NCBI RefSeq assembly: GCF_000517265.1
Contig: NZ_AYSJ01000013.1
Coordinates: 701,734 to 736,356, forward strand
Source of the DNA: Photorhabdus khanii NC19
Lineage (GTDB): Bacteria; Pseudomonadota; Gammaproteobacteria; Enterobacterales; Enterobacteriaceae
DNA length: 34,623 nucleotides
Reading direction: 5' to 3'
Made by a program: the position numbers and the translations under genes. Shown piece by piece: positions 7,971 through 16,189 of the stretch (the first letter of the stretch is position 1; each line of letters begins with the position of its first letter). The notes under the pieces are model-generated. The model was given only the letters and a program-made list of their open reading frames with translations. It was not told the origin of the DNA and did no database searches.

Positions 7971-8411
7971 TTAGAATGTGCCTAACATGATGTCGATTTT
8001 TCCGCAATCAAATATCCAGGCAACGGTATTGCCGGCTTTAGCATTCTGCAAATCCGGCTGCTTCTGAAATGCGACAGAACGGGCAACAGCTGTGTCGTTA
8101 CTCTGTTTATTGCGAATAACAATGACGTTATTACCCCATGCTGCCGATGAAAGCGATTGTGTACTCAACATCGCGTTCAGTTTGGCGTTTACCGGGCTGG
8201 TTTTAAGTAAGTTAACGGTGATGGTGCCAGATTTGGTCGCATGCAATGAATGCATCACTTCACCGTCTGCGCCTGTGGTCATGGTGTTTTTACTTTCTGA
8301 CATCGTGACGGTGATACCCTCATCAGAGAGAGCTGCGCCGTTGCCAAGATCAAAAGAACCACCGACTCCGGTAATAGACGCGGAGACATCAAGAAAAGAA
8401 TATGTAGCCAT
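7971..8411 (-). CDS. Tail tube protein (DUF3277-like)
   Basis: The protein has 146 residues from ATG 8411 (MATYSFLDVSASITG). An upstream TTG in frame is rejected because AAGGG sits at a normal distance from this ATG. The pattern, with FDLGNGAALSDEGITV, then GEVMHSLHATKSGTITVNLL and a closing FDCGKIDIMLGTF, is that of DUF3277 proteins, the tail tube subunits of simple contractile phages. The tube is packed inside the sheath and is pushed through the envelope on contraction. The gene follows the sheath gene, as is usual. Confidence 0.85.
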   Translation of the reverse strand: MATYSFLDVSASITGVGGSFDLGNGAALSDEGITVTMSESKNTMTTGADGEVMHSLHATKSGTITVNLLKTSPVNAKLNAMLSTQSLSSAAWGNNVIVIRNKQSNDTAVARSVAFQKQPDLQNAKAGNTVAWIFDCGKIDIMLGTF

Positions 8412-8420
8412 TTTCAACCC

Positions 8421-9890
8421 TTATCTGTTTACATTAATAATGACATCAGCGTAGTGAACAGCCCCTGCTAATTTGATAGCACACTGGATAACCGGTGCTT
8501 TTCGGGCTTCCCTATCGACCTGCGCTTGTGTCGCGATTGGTGGTGCGTAAACGTAATAACCTTTCGTCAACGTTGCACCACTATTCAACGCACCAATGGG
8601 ATCGCCGCCCCATACACCATGAGCGATCAATCCATTGGTCACCGCTTGATCAAGTGACTGTTCAACATTGGTAATCAAACGCGTGACACCTTCATCAGTC
8701 TGTGGGATCTTGCTGGTGCTGGTGTAAAGTAAGTTATAAAGATTGTTCTGAACGTAGTTCTGTAACCAATCCAGACCATGGCGTTCATCAATAAAATCGC
8801 CGTTTGCCATGACACCTTCCTGAATAATGGCCGTGTCGTTGTTGTATTTAACAAAAACGTTGCCGTTTTTCTTCTTCAAGGCGTTAGCTTGGGTTGCTGT
8901 CAGGCTTTCCGCAGTAACAGCAGGTTCCTGTTTGAATTTCAGGGTAATAGTGGTGTTATTGCCATTGAAATTCACGGTAAACATCCGTCCCATCAGAGAA
9001 GCGACGGTATACGGTTTACCGGATGAATATTGCCAGAGCGTGCGCTGATAATTTCCGCCTTTCAGCTGTGATCCGATATCAGTAGCAACGTCAGCATCCA
9101 ATACGTCTGTTTTCTGTACTGTATGCCCATAGATACGAGAAACAGACGCGGATTCGATGTAGTCGGCAACAGACAAAATATCTTTATCTGTCAGAGTGTC
9201 ATCAGCAATAACCAACCCGTACCAACCACTGGATAGCGCTCCCAGTGTCGCCACCGCCTCAGCAATCGTTTCTGCTTTCGTCGGTTCAGTAACCATAGCG
9301 CCAGAGACTTCATCCAGTTTTAACAATTCGCCAATATAAGTTCCGGTCGTTGCCGGTAAGATATAATCCATAGTGCCCGAAGAATGCGGTACGATGGTGA
9401 AACGTGAAGATGCCATGTCATAAGTGACTGAACAATCTTTCAACTTATCCTCTACCCGTTGGGCAACGCCATTAAGATTCGTCTCTTTACTCAAATCAAT
9501 GCCGCTGCATATCACCTCTTTACCATTAATCATTAACTTAAAAGAACCATCCGTCACAGCAGTAAACTTACTGATCGTTTGCTGTTGCTTGTTCAATATT
9601 GCACTCTGCAAAGAGGAAATAACGTTGTCTTTAGCCCATCGACCAATATATAAATCAACCGGGCGTGGTGACTGGGAGTAATAAAGCGCTGCGGCCTGAT
9701 ACTCAGGTGAAGTCAGTCCAAAATCAGTACCGACACCATCGATATCAGAATACAGACGTAAACGCTCGTGAGTGTTGATCACGTTGCTTGCGCCGATGAT
9801 CAGTAACGCACCAAAGTTCCGGGACTGGGCCGCATGAGGCGCCATATTCAACGTGACATTGATAATGTTTGAAACAGGTAAACCCTGCAT
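8421..9890 (-). CDS. Contractile tail sheath protein (DUF3383-like)
   Basis: The protein has 489 residues with the DUF3383 pattern. It starts [18 protein letters not shown], then [11 protein letters not shown], followed by [20 protein letters not shown] and GRWAKDN. The C-terminal part has [11 protein letters not shown] and KGYYVYAPP, with a final [13 protein letters not shown] that ends in a beta strand, as expected for the sheath C-terminal arm. DUF3383 proteins are the sheath of several small myophages. Presence of a sheath makes the particle contractile (R-type if a tailocin). GGAGA lies seven bases before the ATG. Confidence 0.9.
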   Translation of the reverse strand: MQGLPVSNIINVTLNMAPHAAQSRNFGALLIIGASNVINTHERLRLYSDIDGVGTDFGLTSPEYQAAALYYSQSPRPVDLYIGRWAKDNVISSLQSAILNKQQQTISKFTAVTDGSFKLMINGKEVICSGIDLSKETNLNGVAQRVEDKLKDCSVTYDMASSRFTIVPHSSGTMDYILPATTGTYIGELLKLDEVSGAMVTEPTKAETIAEAVATLGALSSGWYGLVIADDTLTDKDILSVADYIESASVSRIYGHTVQKTDVLDADVATDIGSQLKGGNYQRTLWQYSSGKPYTVASLMGRMFTVNFNGNNTTITLKFKQEPAVTAESLTATQANALKKKNGNVFVKYNNDTAIIQEGVMANGDFIDERHGLDWLQNYVQNNLYNLLYTSTSKIPQTDEGVTRLITNVEQSLDQAVTNGLIAHGVWGGDPIGALNSGATLTKGYYVYAPPIATQAQVDREARKAPVIQCAIKLAGAVHYADVIINVNR

Positions 9891-9893
9891 AAT

Positions 9894-10439
9894 TTAATCT
9901 CCAAAGAATTTGACAGGCGCTTCCACCAGTGATTTAACACCGTATTCACGCACTACTTTTCGCCGCAAGGTGATCGTCATGTCATAACGACGCACCCACT
10001 GGTTATTGATAAGCTCAGGTAAAGCAATCAACTGGCCGGATTTATCTACTGAGAGGCCGAAACGACTCAATTCGTCATTGTTCTGACTGACCGCCAGCCC
10101 ATCACGAAAACAGGTGCCGTATCGCTGGCAATTCGGGCCATAAAATGAAACCAGGCATTCGATTTCTTCATGACGCCATAATTCAGTACTTTCTTCGGTC
10201 TGGTTCTCAAAAGCAGGCGTAACATCTGAAATAAAGCCCGTAATGCCAAAATCACACCCGTCATCATCCGCCGGTAACGGTGGCGATTGTGCGGATGTCC
10301 AGCGGGAACGCACTTTATCGTCAGGCAAACCAGAAACACCACACACCCAGCGACTTAACGTATGTTCCAGTTCCTCATCGTACTCAGGCCCAGACGTGAC
10401 AGACGTTAACCAACCCGCTTTATCACTACTGTTGCTCAT
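9894..10439 (-). CDS. Phage neck/tail-completion-like protein (LIC_12616-like)
   Basis: The product has 181 residues from ATG 10439, chosen because GGAGGTG lies six bases upstream; further in-frame starts up to 10475 have no such site. It shows GWLTSVTSGPEYDEELE at the start and a C-terminal RYDMTITLRRKVVREYG. This resembles the LIC_12616-family proteins that precede DUF3383 sheath genes and are thought to act at the neck or tail terminus. It is the first gene of the tail block after the terminators. Function is inferred from position and pattern. Confidence 0.65.
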   Translation of the reverse strand: MSNSSDKAGWLTSVTSGPEYDEELEHTLSRWVCGVSGLPDDKVRSRWTSAQSPPLPADDDGCDFGITGFISDVTPAFENQTEESTELWRHEEIECLVSFYGPNCQRYGTCFRDGLAVSQNNDELSRFGLSVDKSGQLIALPELINNQWVRRYDMTITLRRKVVREYGVKSLVEAPVKFFGD

Positions 10440-10601
10440 CAAAAACACCTCCATCAAACAGCAATAACTCACCATGTGCCTGGGTAAACCAAGCTCAATA
10501 AAGGCTTCGTTCCCAGTACCGGGTTATGATTGATTTAACAGGAATACCGACCGCAAATAAGGAAAGGAAATATGCGTGAGCGATTCGCGGCGGCAAAAAC
10601 G

Positions 10602-10629
10602 AAAAAGGCCGCAATGAAGTGCGGCCTTT
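10602..10629 (-). terminator. Intrinsic terminator, second of two before the tail genes
   Basis: AAAGGCCGC (10604-10612) pairs with GCGGCCTTT (10621-10629); an outer loop A-T pair can extend it. On the minus strand the stem is followed by TTTTTCGTTTTT, a good termination tract. It stands between the antiterminator gene and the tail operon. Confidence 0.85.
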
Positions 10630-10694
10630 ACAATTATTATTCAAATTTTCACTTCTATCGGTACGTAATAGCAAATGCTGCAAGAACCAAATGA

Positions 10695-10726
10695 AATAAG
10701 CCCCGATAAAAATATCGGGGCTTATT
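10695..10726. terminator. Intrinsic terminator after the antiterminator gene, 14-bp perfect stem
   Basis: A perfect 14-base-pair stem with AAAA loop: AATAAGCCCCGATA (10695-10708) pairs with TATCGGGGCTTATT (10713-10726). It lies 31 bases past the end of the antiterminator gene on the minus strand. The T tract is modest on either side. Together with the hairpin at 10602-10629 it should block unmodified RNA polymerase. Confidence 0.8.
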
Positions 10727-10757
10727 AGCTTTAGCGCTTATTCGCAACTTTAACTGA

Positions 10758-11177
10758 TTAGTACACTACCATAGCTTTTTGCGTACGCGTAAGCTTTTTG
10801 TGCCCTCGTATTTCATCATCCATTTCTAACTTAATATTGAGCATAGCCAGACATCCCTGTACAAAACTTTCTCCCTTTTGTAACCGGGAACGCACTTCAA
10901 TATCCGATACTTTAAGTAAACGCGCTATGGACCGTTTGGAAAGCCCTAAAGCGTAGTACATAAATAAAACTTCAATTTCTTCAGACTTATCTACCGTTTG
11001 TAGCTTTGCTATACAAGCATCAATGATCAAGCCGTCATTATCACAGCAGGAAGGACGCAATGGACGAGTTGACGTAATCAGACCTTTAAATCCAGCAGCG
11101 ATTGGTGGCCAATTGACACCTGTGTCATCATCAACCCAACCGCCCCAACGTTCTAAAACTTGTTGAATATTACGCAT
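10758..11177 (-). CDS. Phage late-gene antitermination protein Q-like
   Basis: The protein has 139 residues from ATG 11177 (MRNIQQVLERWGGWV), with AAGG about nine bases upstream. Its start, the block PPIAAGFKGLI, the pair SCCDNDGLIID, a helix-turn-helix-like segment (YYALGLSKRSIARLLKVSD) and the end VQGCLAML match the phage-21/PF06530 type of antitermination protein Q. Such proteins bind DNA near a late promoter and modify RNA polymerase to read through terminators. Two strong terminators lie directly downstream and the tail genes follow, which fits regulation of tail gene expression by this protein. The family call is firm; the target is inferred. Confidence 0.85.
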   Translation of the reverse strand: MRNIQQVLERWGGWVDDDTGVNWPPIAAGFKGLITSTRPLRPSCCDNDGLIIDACIAKLQTVDKSEEIEVLFMYYALGLSKRSIARLLKVSDIEVRSRLQKGESFVQGCLAMLNIKLEMDDEIRGHKKLTRTQKAMVVY

Positions 11178-11197
11178 ACATTTTGACCTTTTAACTT

Positions 11198-11575
11198 TTA
11201 GTAACAAATAGTAGTAAAAATTATTTTCGGAATGGTCTCATGCATCCATGCATTCGGTATTATAACAAATTTCTCATTCTCTATTTCTGTATTTCTTTGT
11301 TGCTTAACTACATCGTCTAAATACATCTTCTTACTAAGTCTATTAAATGAAAACACTAAATAACCCCTATTCTGACCGGGCTTAACTTTAGAGGTAAATA
11401 CATAATATCGTTGTTAATCCAGATGACTAAAAGGTGTTTTTCTTCCTCATTTAAACATTTCTCATTTAACTTTATAAGCGTCTCTTAATCCTCTAATATA
11501 CCTTCTTTGAAAACACTCAGAACCTAAAAAAACACGAATGCTCTTTATTGTTTCCCGAAAATTTTCAAACAACAT
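11198..11575 (-). pseudogene. Decayed phage-type gene with three in-frame stops
   Basis: One reading frame starts at ATG 11575 behind a good AGGGG site and reads MLFENFRETIKSIRVFLG. It meets TGA at 11462-11464, a second TGA and a TAA. The same frame then continues with sensible protein (QRYYVFTSKVKPGQNRGYL, later KFVIIPNAWMHETIPK) to TAA 11198-11200. Without the stops it would encode about 125 residues. It lies 20 bases upstream of the antiterminator gene, so it was probably part of the same phage operon. I do not recognise the family. It could also be two unrelated small frames, but the single-frame continuity argues for one broken gene. Confidence 0.5.
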
Positions 11576-12346
11576 ATCAGCCCCTCTTATTATAAGATAA
11601 AAAAACACATTAAATAAAAAATAGCACAGATTTTTTATCTCATAGATATTAAAGTGTAAAAAATATTCTGAATCGGCTTTAAAATCGGTCGTGAAATGCG
11701 GATTTCTACACCGAAATCAAGGATACAGAAATCATACTGTTGGTATGGCAATAAACGATAAACCAGCGTAAATACGGGATTTAACCAACAGTATTTTAAA
11801 TATCTTAACCAGATTAAATAAAGCCTTTAAGGCATAAATAGGACTCATGTTGCCAACGAAAAATTACCAATTATCAGGTAAATATCTATGCGAAAAATTT
11901 TAATGCTGTCAAATATACCCTTCTTTGAGCAGTAAGTTTTCTAACTCATACTATTCAATAGACAGTTTATAGAAAATATTTTGCTAGTCTAAAGCTACTT
12001 TTATCTAATACGTTTTTACAATATCAATACCTTCCTCTATCTCTGCCATGCCTCATCTCTTTTTTTCCCGACGCTCATCAGACTAATAGATAAATACACG
12101 CCATAGCAAACATTTTCTTACGCCTGAAAGACTGACATCACAAACACTAATATTTTTCTCTGTTAGCTTTGACAAGCATAAATAAACTTGTATCACCTGA
12201 AAGTTTGTATTTATTTTATTTATGTTTTAGCTGTTCCAAGCTGATGAACTATTAATTTTTGCAGGTACCCATTTTAACAAGAAATTGTAACGGAAAACGG
12301 CAGATTTTTCTGGATATATAAACAGTATTTCTGTACGACAAAGATG
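11576..12346. other. Gene-free AT-rich stretch between tail block and tRNA-Thr
   Basis: About 770 bases with no open frame of believable length or coding character and no integrase remnant that I can recognise. It holds an 11-base inverted repeat (11734-11794) and an AT-rich imperfect hairpin near 12175-12230. A 15-codon plus-strand frame at 11888 (MRKILMLSNIPFF) has a weak AGG site but no support. The region is probably degraded phage or island boundary DNA. Confidence 0.5.
11734..11794. repeat. 11-bp perfect inverted repeat with 39-base spacer
   Basis: ATACTGTTGGT (11734-11744) is repeated inverted as ACCAACAGTAT (11784-11794). There is no gene and no T tract. It could be a protein-binding site, the ends of a very small mobile element, or part of an RNA; nothing in the sequence decides this. 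Confidence 0.5.
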
Positions 12347-12380
12347 AAAAAAGCCGCCATCTTCTGAAAGATGGCGGCTT
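12347..12380 (-). terminator. Intrinsic terminator of tRNA-Thr
   Basis: AAGCCGCCATCTT (12351-12363) pairs perfectly with AAGATGGCGGCTT (12368-12380) around a four-base loop. On the minus strand the stem ends in a T run. It lies 11 bases beyond the 3' end of the tRNA. Confidence 0.9.
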
Positions 12381-12391
12381 CTCATTTGATT

Positions 12392-12467
<76 letters not shown>

Positions 12468-12499
12468 GTATTCCGGGGGCTGCCCCCGAAAGCGTGCGC

Positions 12500-12529
12500 A
12501 GTATATTACAACCTGATACAAATAATCAA
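12500..12529 (-). promoter_or_regulatory. Promoter of tRNA-Thr
   Basis: On the minus strand TTGATT (12524-12529) is followed after 18 bases by TATACT (12500-12505) and then by GCGCACGC, a G+C-rich discriminator typical of stringently controlled stable RNA promoters. The tRNA begins 33 bases further on. A CGGGGG/CCCCCG hairpin lies in the leader. Confidence 0.65.
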
Positions 12530-13035
12530 GCATAAATAATAGATTATTTAAAAACACAGCCAAAGCCCTATCATTAGTAGTATATTCAACAACATACCAC
12601 TATCCAAAGGCGCGCCCTGACGCCAAGTGCTACCATGCATCTTTAGCATCAAGAAACACGTCAACTTCTGACAAATCAGAAATAACAAAGAAATACTTCA
12701 TTACAATTCGTCACCTATCAGAAGATAACCACTGGTCATAAAGTAGCCTTATTGTCTGACAGCAATGGAAGACAGGACATTCAAAGTTCCCAAATTATAT
12801 GAAGGCTTGTTAACATGTTAAAAAACAAATACTCAAAAAAGGCAACAAAACAGCAATTCTTCCACTTACCTTTCATTTATTACCATCCGGAAATAGTTGA
12901 CTGCTATAAATGCAATATGCTATTTAAATTAGACGCAAGTCAAAAAAACTAAATCAGGTATGCGCTAGGATTAGGTATAAATTAGATCATTTCTACATGT
13001 TATTATAACTCAAATTATTAATTATGAGGTAGATT
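12530..13035. other. Upstream region of the biosynthetic operon
   Basis: About 500 bases that hold one small open frame (12815-12952) and must contain the operon promoter. A candidate pair is TTGACT (12897-12902) and TATTTA (12921-12926) with 18 bases between, but it lies inside the small frame, so both cannot easily be right. A weaker TATAAC at 13004-13009 is also possible. I see no clear regulator gene or operator here. Confidence 0.4.
12815..12952 (+). CDS. Possible small protein of 45 residues before the operon
   Basis: ATG 12815 follows GAAGG at nine bases. The frame encodes MLKNKYSKKATKQQFFHLP and further a short CYKC motif (residues 30-33), ending SQKN. It is basic and has no signal peptide or membrane segment. 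It lies 83 bases before the first operon gene on the same strand. I do not recognise it. It could be a leader peptide, a small regulator, or chance; the CxxC pair hints at metal binding but is only one pair. Confidence 0.3.
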   Translation: MLKNKYSKKATKQQFFHLPFIYYHPEIVDCYKCNMLFKLDASQKN

Positions 13036-13389
13036 ATGCCAGGCAAAAATAACTTAATTGCACATCAAGTTTTTTTTACCTTCAAGGATGGAATAAACTG
13101 GGATAGTGAAAAAGCTATATTAGCAGAGAAAGTGACTTTAAATCATATCAATGAGATAGGTGAAATTAAAGGATGGTTTTGTGGTCGCAGTACGGTAGAC
13201 AGAAAGCAATCGGTTGATTTTAGTTTAATTGGTTACTTTGAAAGTTACGAAGACCTGAATATATATATAAACCATCCGGATCATGTAAAAGGCGTAGTGC
13301 TATGGAAAGAAATCAGTACATGGACCGTTTCGGATATTATTATCGACAGAAATAAATTAATCAATTTTGCTCAGTTAATAGGAAAGTAG
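13036..13389 (+). CDS. Dabb (stress-responsive A/B barrel) domain protein
   Basis: The protein has 117 residues and forms a single alpha/beta-barrel domain of the Dabb type. Landmarks are AHQVFFTFKDG at residues 9-19, a strand with SLIGYFESYEDLNIYINHP, and a closing HVKGVVLWKEI. Dabb proteins dimerise; some are small enzymes, such as olivetolic acid cyclase in plants, and others have no known role. It is the first gene of the operon, with GAGGT six bases before the ATG, and the DUF2000 gene starts one base after its stop. In this setting it could shape or isomerise an unstable dihydro-aromatic intermediate. That role is an inference; no catalytic residue can be named. Confidence 0.75.
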   Translation: MPGKNNLIAHQVFFTFKDGINWDSEKAILAEKVTLNHINEIGEIKGWFCGRSTVDRKQSVDFSLIGYFESYEDLNIYINHPDHVKGVVLWKEISTWTVSDIIIDRNKLINFAQLIGK

Positions 13390-13390
13390 T

Positions 13391-13813
13391 ATGGAGTTTG
13401 ACGAAAGTCTGCATAAAAGCGTAGTCGTTATTGCTGATAGCCTGCCACTTGGTTTGGCAATGAATGCATTAAGTGTCATTAGTGTTTCAATCGGTAAAAC
13501 TATTAATGGAATCGTCGGGCACGATGTTTTTAGTAAAGACAGCATTTGTTATCCCGGTGTTGTTAAAACACCTCTGCCTATTTTGAAAGCAAGCCATGAT
13601 GTCCTGGATGCTATTCATCATAAATTAAAATCTGACGATAATTTTAAGTTGAGCCCTTTTTCTTGTTTGGCTCAATCATGCAGAACATATGAGGAATATG
13701 AAGGTAAATTATCCGCTGAACATTCTGATGAATTGAAGTTATCTGGAATTGGCATAGTTGGACCAAAGAAAGATATCAATAAACTCACTGGTAACTTACC
13801 ACTTTACAGGTAA
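13391..13813 (+). CDS. DUF2000 family protein
   Basis: The protein has 140 residues with the DUF2000 pattern. VVVIADSLPLGLAMNALSVI is at residues 11-30, YPGVVKTPLPILKAS in the middle, a YEEYEGKL segment, and GIVGPKKDINKLTGNLPLYR at the very end. DUF2000 proteins are small, have no assigned reaction and are thought to share a fold with peptidyl-tRNA hydrolase 2. The gene starts one base after the Dabb stop, and the ligase gene follows after six bases, so it is translated from the same message. A biosynthetic or binding role in this pathway is possible, but nothing in the sequence shows it. Confidence 0.8.
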   Translation: MEFDESLHKSVVVIADSLPLGLAMNALSVISVSIGKTINGIVGHDVFSKDSICYPGVVKTPLPILKASHDVLDAIHHKLKSDDNFKLSPFSCLAQSCRTYEEYEGKLSAEHSDELKLSGIGIVGPKKDINKLTGNLPLYR

Positions 13814-13819
13814 CACATT

Positions 13820-15226
13820 ATGTATTCTATTTTTAGAAGCGATCTTCATGAATTAGGGCTGAAATACCTGACTGAATTAAAACAATATATGTCTGGAGAG
13901 ATAGATATATCTGCACTGGAAAAAATACAATATGAAAAACTGAAAGAAATCATCAATTATGCAAAAGATGGATCATCTTTCTATAGTGATCGTCTTAATG
14001 CAATAAATTCGAATGATGACAATAACAACTTATCTTCACTCATTGAAAAACTTCCCTTTACAACAAAGTCAGATTTAAGTAAAGCAGGGAACACAATATC
14101 TTCGGATAGCCTGAGTAACGCCTGGATATATTATGAAACAACAGGTACAACCGGGCCTTCAACACCTTGCCCCCGTAATGAAATAGATTCTTTAGTGAAT
14201 AATAGTTTTCTGACACTACAATATGAGTCTATTTTTAATCAGGAAGGTAAACAACATATTATTGGCGTCATGGGGCCAACGGAATTGCACTCCACCGGCG
14301 ATACATTTGAAGATGTATTTCGCAGTTTAGGGCATACTGTCATCAAAATGTGGCCTCGCTCGCCGGTTGTCGGTATGCACAGAGTGCTAAGGCTGATACA
14401 AGATCTCAAAATAACCGCTTTAGTTTGTACCGCTGCGGTCGCTGCTGAGTTGCTAAAATATTGCCGGGACAATGGATGTAATCCACAGACATTAGGTATC
14501 GAAATCATTTTAGTACTTGGCGAACTTATTACGCCAAACAGATTAAGAAACTTATCCCGCAACTGGGGAGCTAAAATTTACAACTGCATGTATGCATCGC
14601 AAGAAACCTCAATTTTAGCGGCTTGCAACGATACTAATAAGCTTATTACTATTCCATTCAATAATTACTATGAGCTGATTTGTCCTTTTACTCATCAAAA
14701 ATTAAATGTTGGTGATAACCACGTTGCCGGCGAATTAGTGATCACACATTTATATAAAGGGAATAAGCCACTGATTCGATATAAAACAGGGGATATGGTT
14801 CGATGCAAAGCAATAGGCTTAAATCGCTGGGAAATCGAGCCTATCGGCAGAGTAAAAGATGTATTAGTGTTGAACAATACCAATGTGTACGCTTTTGACA
14901 TTGAAAACGCAGTATTTGAAGAGCTTGAATATTGCTTTGAATACTTTATTGAAATCAACAATATATCGGGTACAGACGAACTGAAAATAACGTTAGAACC
15001 AAGCGATGAATTAAATGATGCTTCACTCATTAGCAAAATAAAGAAAAAAATGGAATCCAAATTCAATATGAAGGTCGATGTGCATGTCGGAGATGTTGGC
15101 GGGTTGATTGGCACGGCGGCAATGGTCAGCTGGAAAGCCGCACGGATCCATGACCTGAGAGATGATAACAACAATATTGAGCGAAATTCAGCTTTAGAAA
15201 TCATGAAAAAGAGGGCAGCTAAATGA
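13820..15226 (+). CDS. PaaK-like adenylate-forming ligase
   Basis: The protein has 468 residues and the core motifs of adenylate-forming enzymes near phenylacetate-CoA ligase. ETTGTTGPSTP at 106-116 is the phosphate loop, YASQE at 258-262 lies near the substrate pocket, RYKTGD at 320-325 binds the ribose, and GRVKD at 343-347 is the hinge. The C-terminal lysine expected for adenylation is probably K439 in SWKAAR. These enzymes activate a carboxylate as acyl-AMP and pass it to CoA, an amine or a carrier. No carrier protein is encoded nearby. The substrate could be the dihydro-phenyl acid or amino acid made by the neighbours. Its stop overlaps the aminotransferase start (ATGA at 15223-15226). 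Confidence 0.85.
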   Translation: MYSIFRSDLHELGLKYLTELKQYMSGEIDISALEKIQYEKLKEIINYAKDGSSFYSDRLNAINSNDDNNNLSSLIEKLPFTTKSDLSKAGNTISSDSLSNAWIYYETTGTTGPSTPCPRNEIDSLVNNSFLTLQYESIFNQEGKQHIIGVMGPTELHSTGDTFEDVFRSLGHTVIKMWPRSPVVGMHRVLRLIQDLKITALVCTAAVAAELLKYCRDNGCNPQTLGIEIILVLGELITPNRLRNLSRNWGAKIYNCMYASQETSILAACNDTNKLITIPFNNYYELICPFTHQKLNVGDNHVAGELVITHLYKGNKPLIRYKTGDMVRCKAIGLNRWEIEPIGRVKDVLVLNNTNVYAFDIENAVFEELEYCFEYFIEINNISGTDELKITLEPSDELNDASLISKIKKKMESKFNMKVDVHVGDVGGLIGTAAMVSWKAARIHDLRDDNNNIERNSALEIMKKRAAK

Positions 15227-16170
15227 CAACCAATATCGTTAGTCCGGTTCATAAAGATTGGATCGTATTTCTAGACGGAGAATATATTAACTTTAGCAGC
15301 GCAACCTTTCTCGCCAGTACCCAAGCTTTAAATTATGGCACCGGTATATTCGAAGGGATACGGGCTTATTGGGACCAGGATAACAACCAGCTTAATTTAT
15401 TTAGAGTACATGAGCACTATGAACGGTTGATTCAATCTGCAAAAACACTGAAAATTGAATTACCTTATACCAGTCATGAATTGACCGATATTACCAAAAA
15501 TATCATTACTAAAAACGGATTTAAACAAGATATTTATATCAGACCATTGGCGCTTAAAAAATCATTAATGCCTGGTGAAAAATTTGGCGTTAAGCTAAGT
15601 GGTGTAGACTCAACCCTCTGTATTAATATGTTGCCTATGGGCGCTTACGCTAAAAAAACGGCTTCCAAGTGTCTTATTTCAAAATGGCGGCGTGTATCGA
15701 ATGCAGCCATTCCCTCTTCTGCAAAAATTACCGGCACCTATGTTAATTCTGCACTTGCTTACGAAGATGCCAAAGAACATGGATTTGATGATGCGATTAT
15801 GCTGAATGAACAAGGCATGTGTGCAGAAGCAAGTACATCAAACGTTTTTATTGTTAAAGATAATTGTGTTATTACACCATCGCTTGATTCTGGCATTCTT
15901 AATGGAATAACCAGACAATCTGTTTTCGATATTTGTAAATTTCACAATATTCCCTGTATCGAGTCAGAAGTGCAACAAAAGGATCTCTATGAAGCAGATG
16001 CCTGTTTCTTAACAGGTACTGGCATTGAAATATCAATTGTTTCGCAAATAGACAATATATCATATATTCAAAAGGAAGATTCCATAGCCAATATTATCGC
16101 TAAAGATTATCAAGAAATAGTGAGAGGCAGAATCGGTGAGTTTTCACATTGGTTAAGTCCGGTTTATTAG
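15223..16170 (+). CDS. Class IV PLP aminotransferase, IlvE-like
   Basis: The protein has 315 residues, the normal size for the branched-chain aminotransferase group. WIVFLDGEYI, then LNYGTGIFEGIRAY at about 36-49 are family hallmarks. The PLP-binding lysine is K168 in SSAKITGTYVNS, and AEASTSNVF at 201-209 carries the conserved glutamate that contacts the cofactor. Such enzymes move an amino group from glutamate to a 2-oxo acid. Because the chromosome should carry its own ilvE and the next gene is a prephenate decarboxylase, this copy probably transaminates the dihydro-phenylpyruvate product. It is coupled to the ligase by an ATGA overlap and precedes the decarboxylase by 19 bases. Confidence 0.9.
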   Translation: MTTNIVSPVHKDWIVFLDGEYINFSSATFLASTQALNYGTGIFEGIRAYWDQDNNQLNLFRVHEHYERLIQSAKTLKIELPYTSHELTDITKNIITKNGFKQDIYIRPLALKKSLMPGEKFGVKLSGVDSTLCINMLPMGAYAKKTASKCLISKWRRVSNAAIPSSAKITGTYVNSALAYEDAKEHGFDDAIMLNEQGMCAEASTSNVFIVKDNCVITPSLDSGILNGITRQSVFDICKFHNIPCIESEVQQKDLYEADACFLTGTGIEISIVSQIDNISYIQKEDSIANIIAKDYQEIVRGRIGEFSHWLSPVY

Positions 16171-16189
16171 TGTAAATCCAGGAGACACC

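Larger units (their letters stand above)
10440..10757. other. Gene-free leader of the tail block holding two strong hairpins
   Basis: About 320 bases between the antiterminator gene and the first tail gene. A short minus-strand frame at 10495-10683 has no convincing start site and overlaps a terminator hairpin, so I do not call it. The stretch holds two intrinsic terminators that transcription from the antiterminator side must cross. Confidence 0.6.

Noticed and set aside
10495..10683. Minus-strand frame of 62 codons between antiterminator and tail genes
   Set aside because: It overlaps a strong terminator hairpin, has no convincing ribosome binding site and reads as non-coding composition.
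11888..11935. Plus-strand 15-codon frame MRKILMLSNIPFF
   Set aside because: Too short and isolated; only a weak AGG precedes it and nothing follows on that strand.
12175..12235. Possible small RNA or CRISPR-like repeat near CATAAATAAA and TTTATTTATG
   Set aside because: Only one imperfect AT-rich inverted pair; no regular spacing, no cas gene, and such pairs arise by chance in AT-rich DNA.
11576..12391. Prophage attachment site at the 3' end of tRNA-Thr
   Set aside because: I find no second copy of the tRNA 3' end in the window and no integrase beside the tRNA, so attachment cannot be supported.
14239..15252. Two minus-strand frames opposite the ligase gene
   Set aside because: Both are shadows of the ligase and lack start signals.
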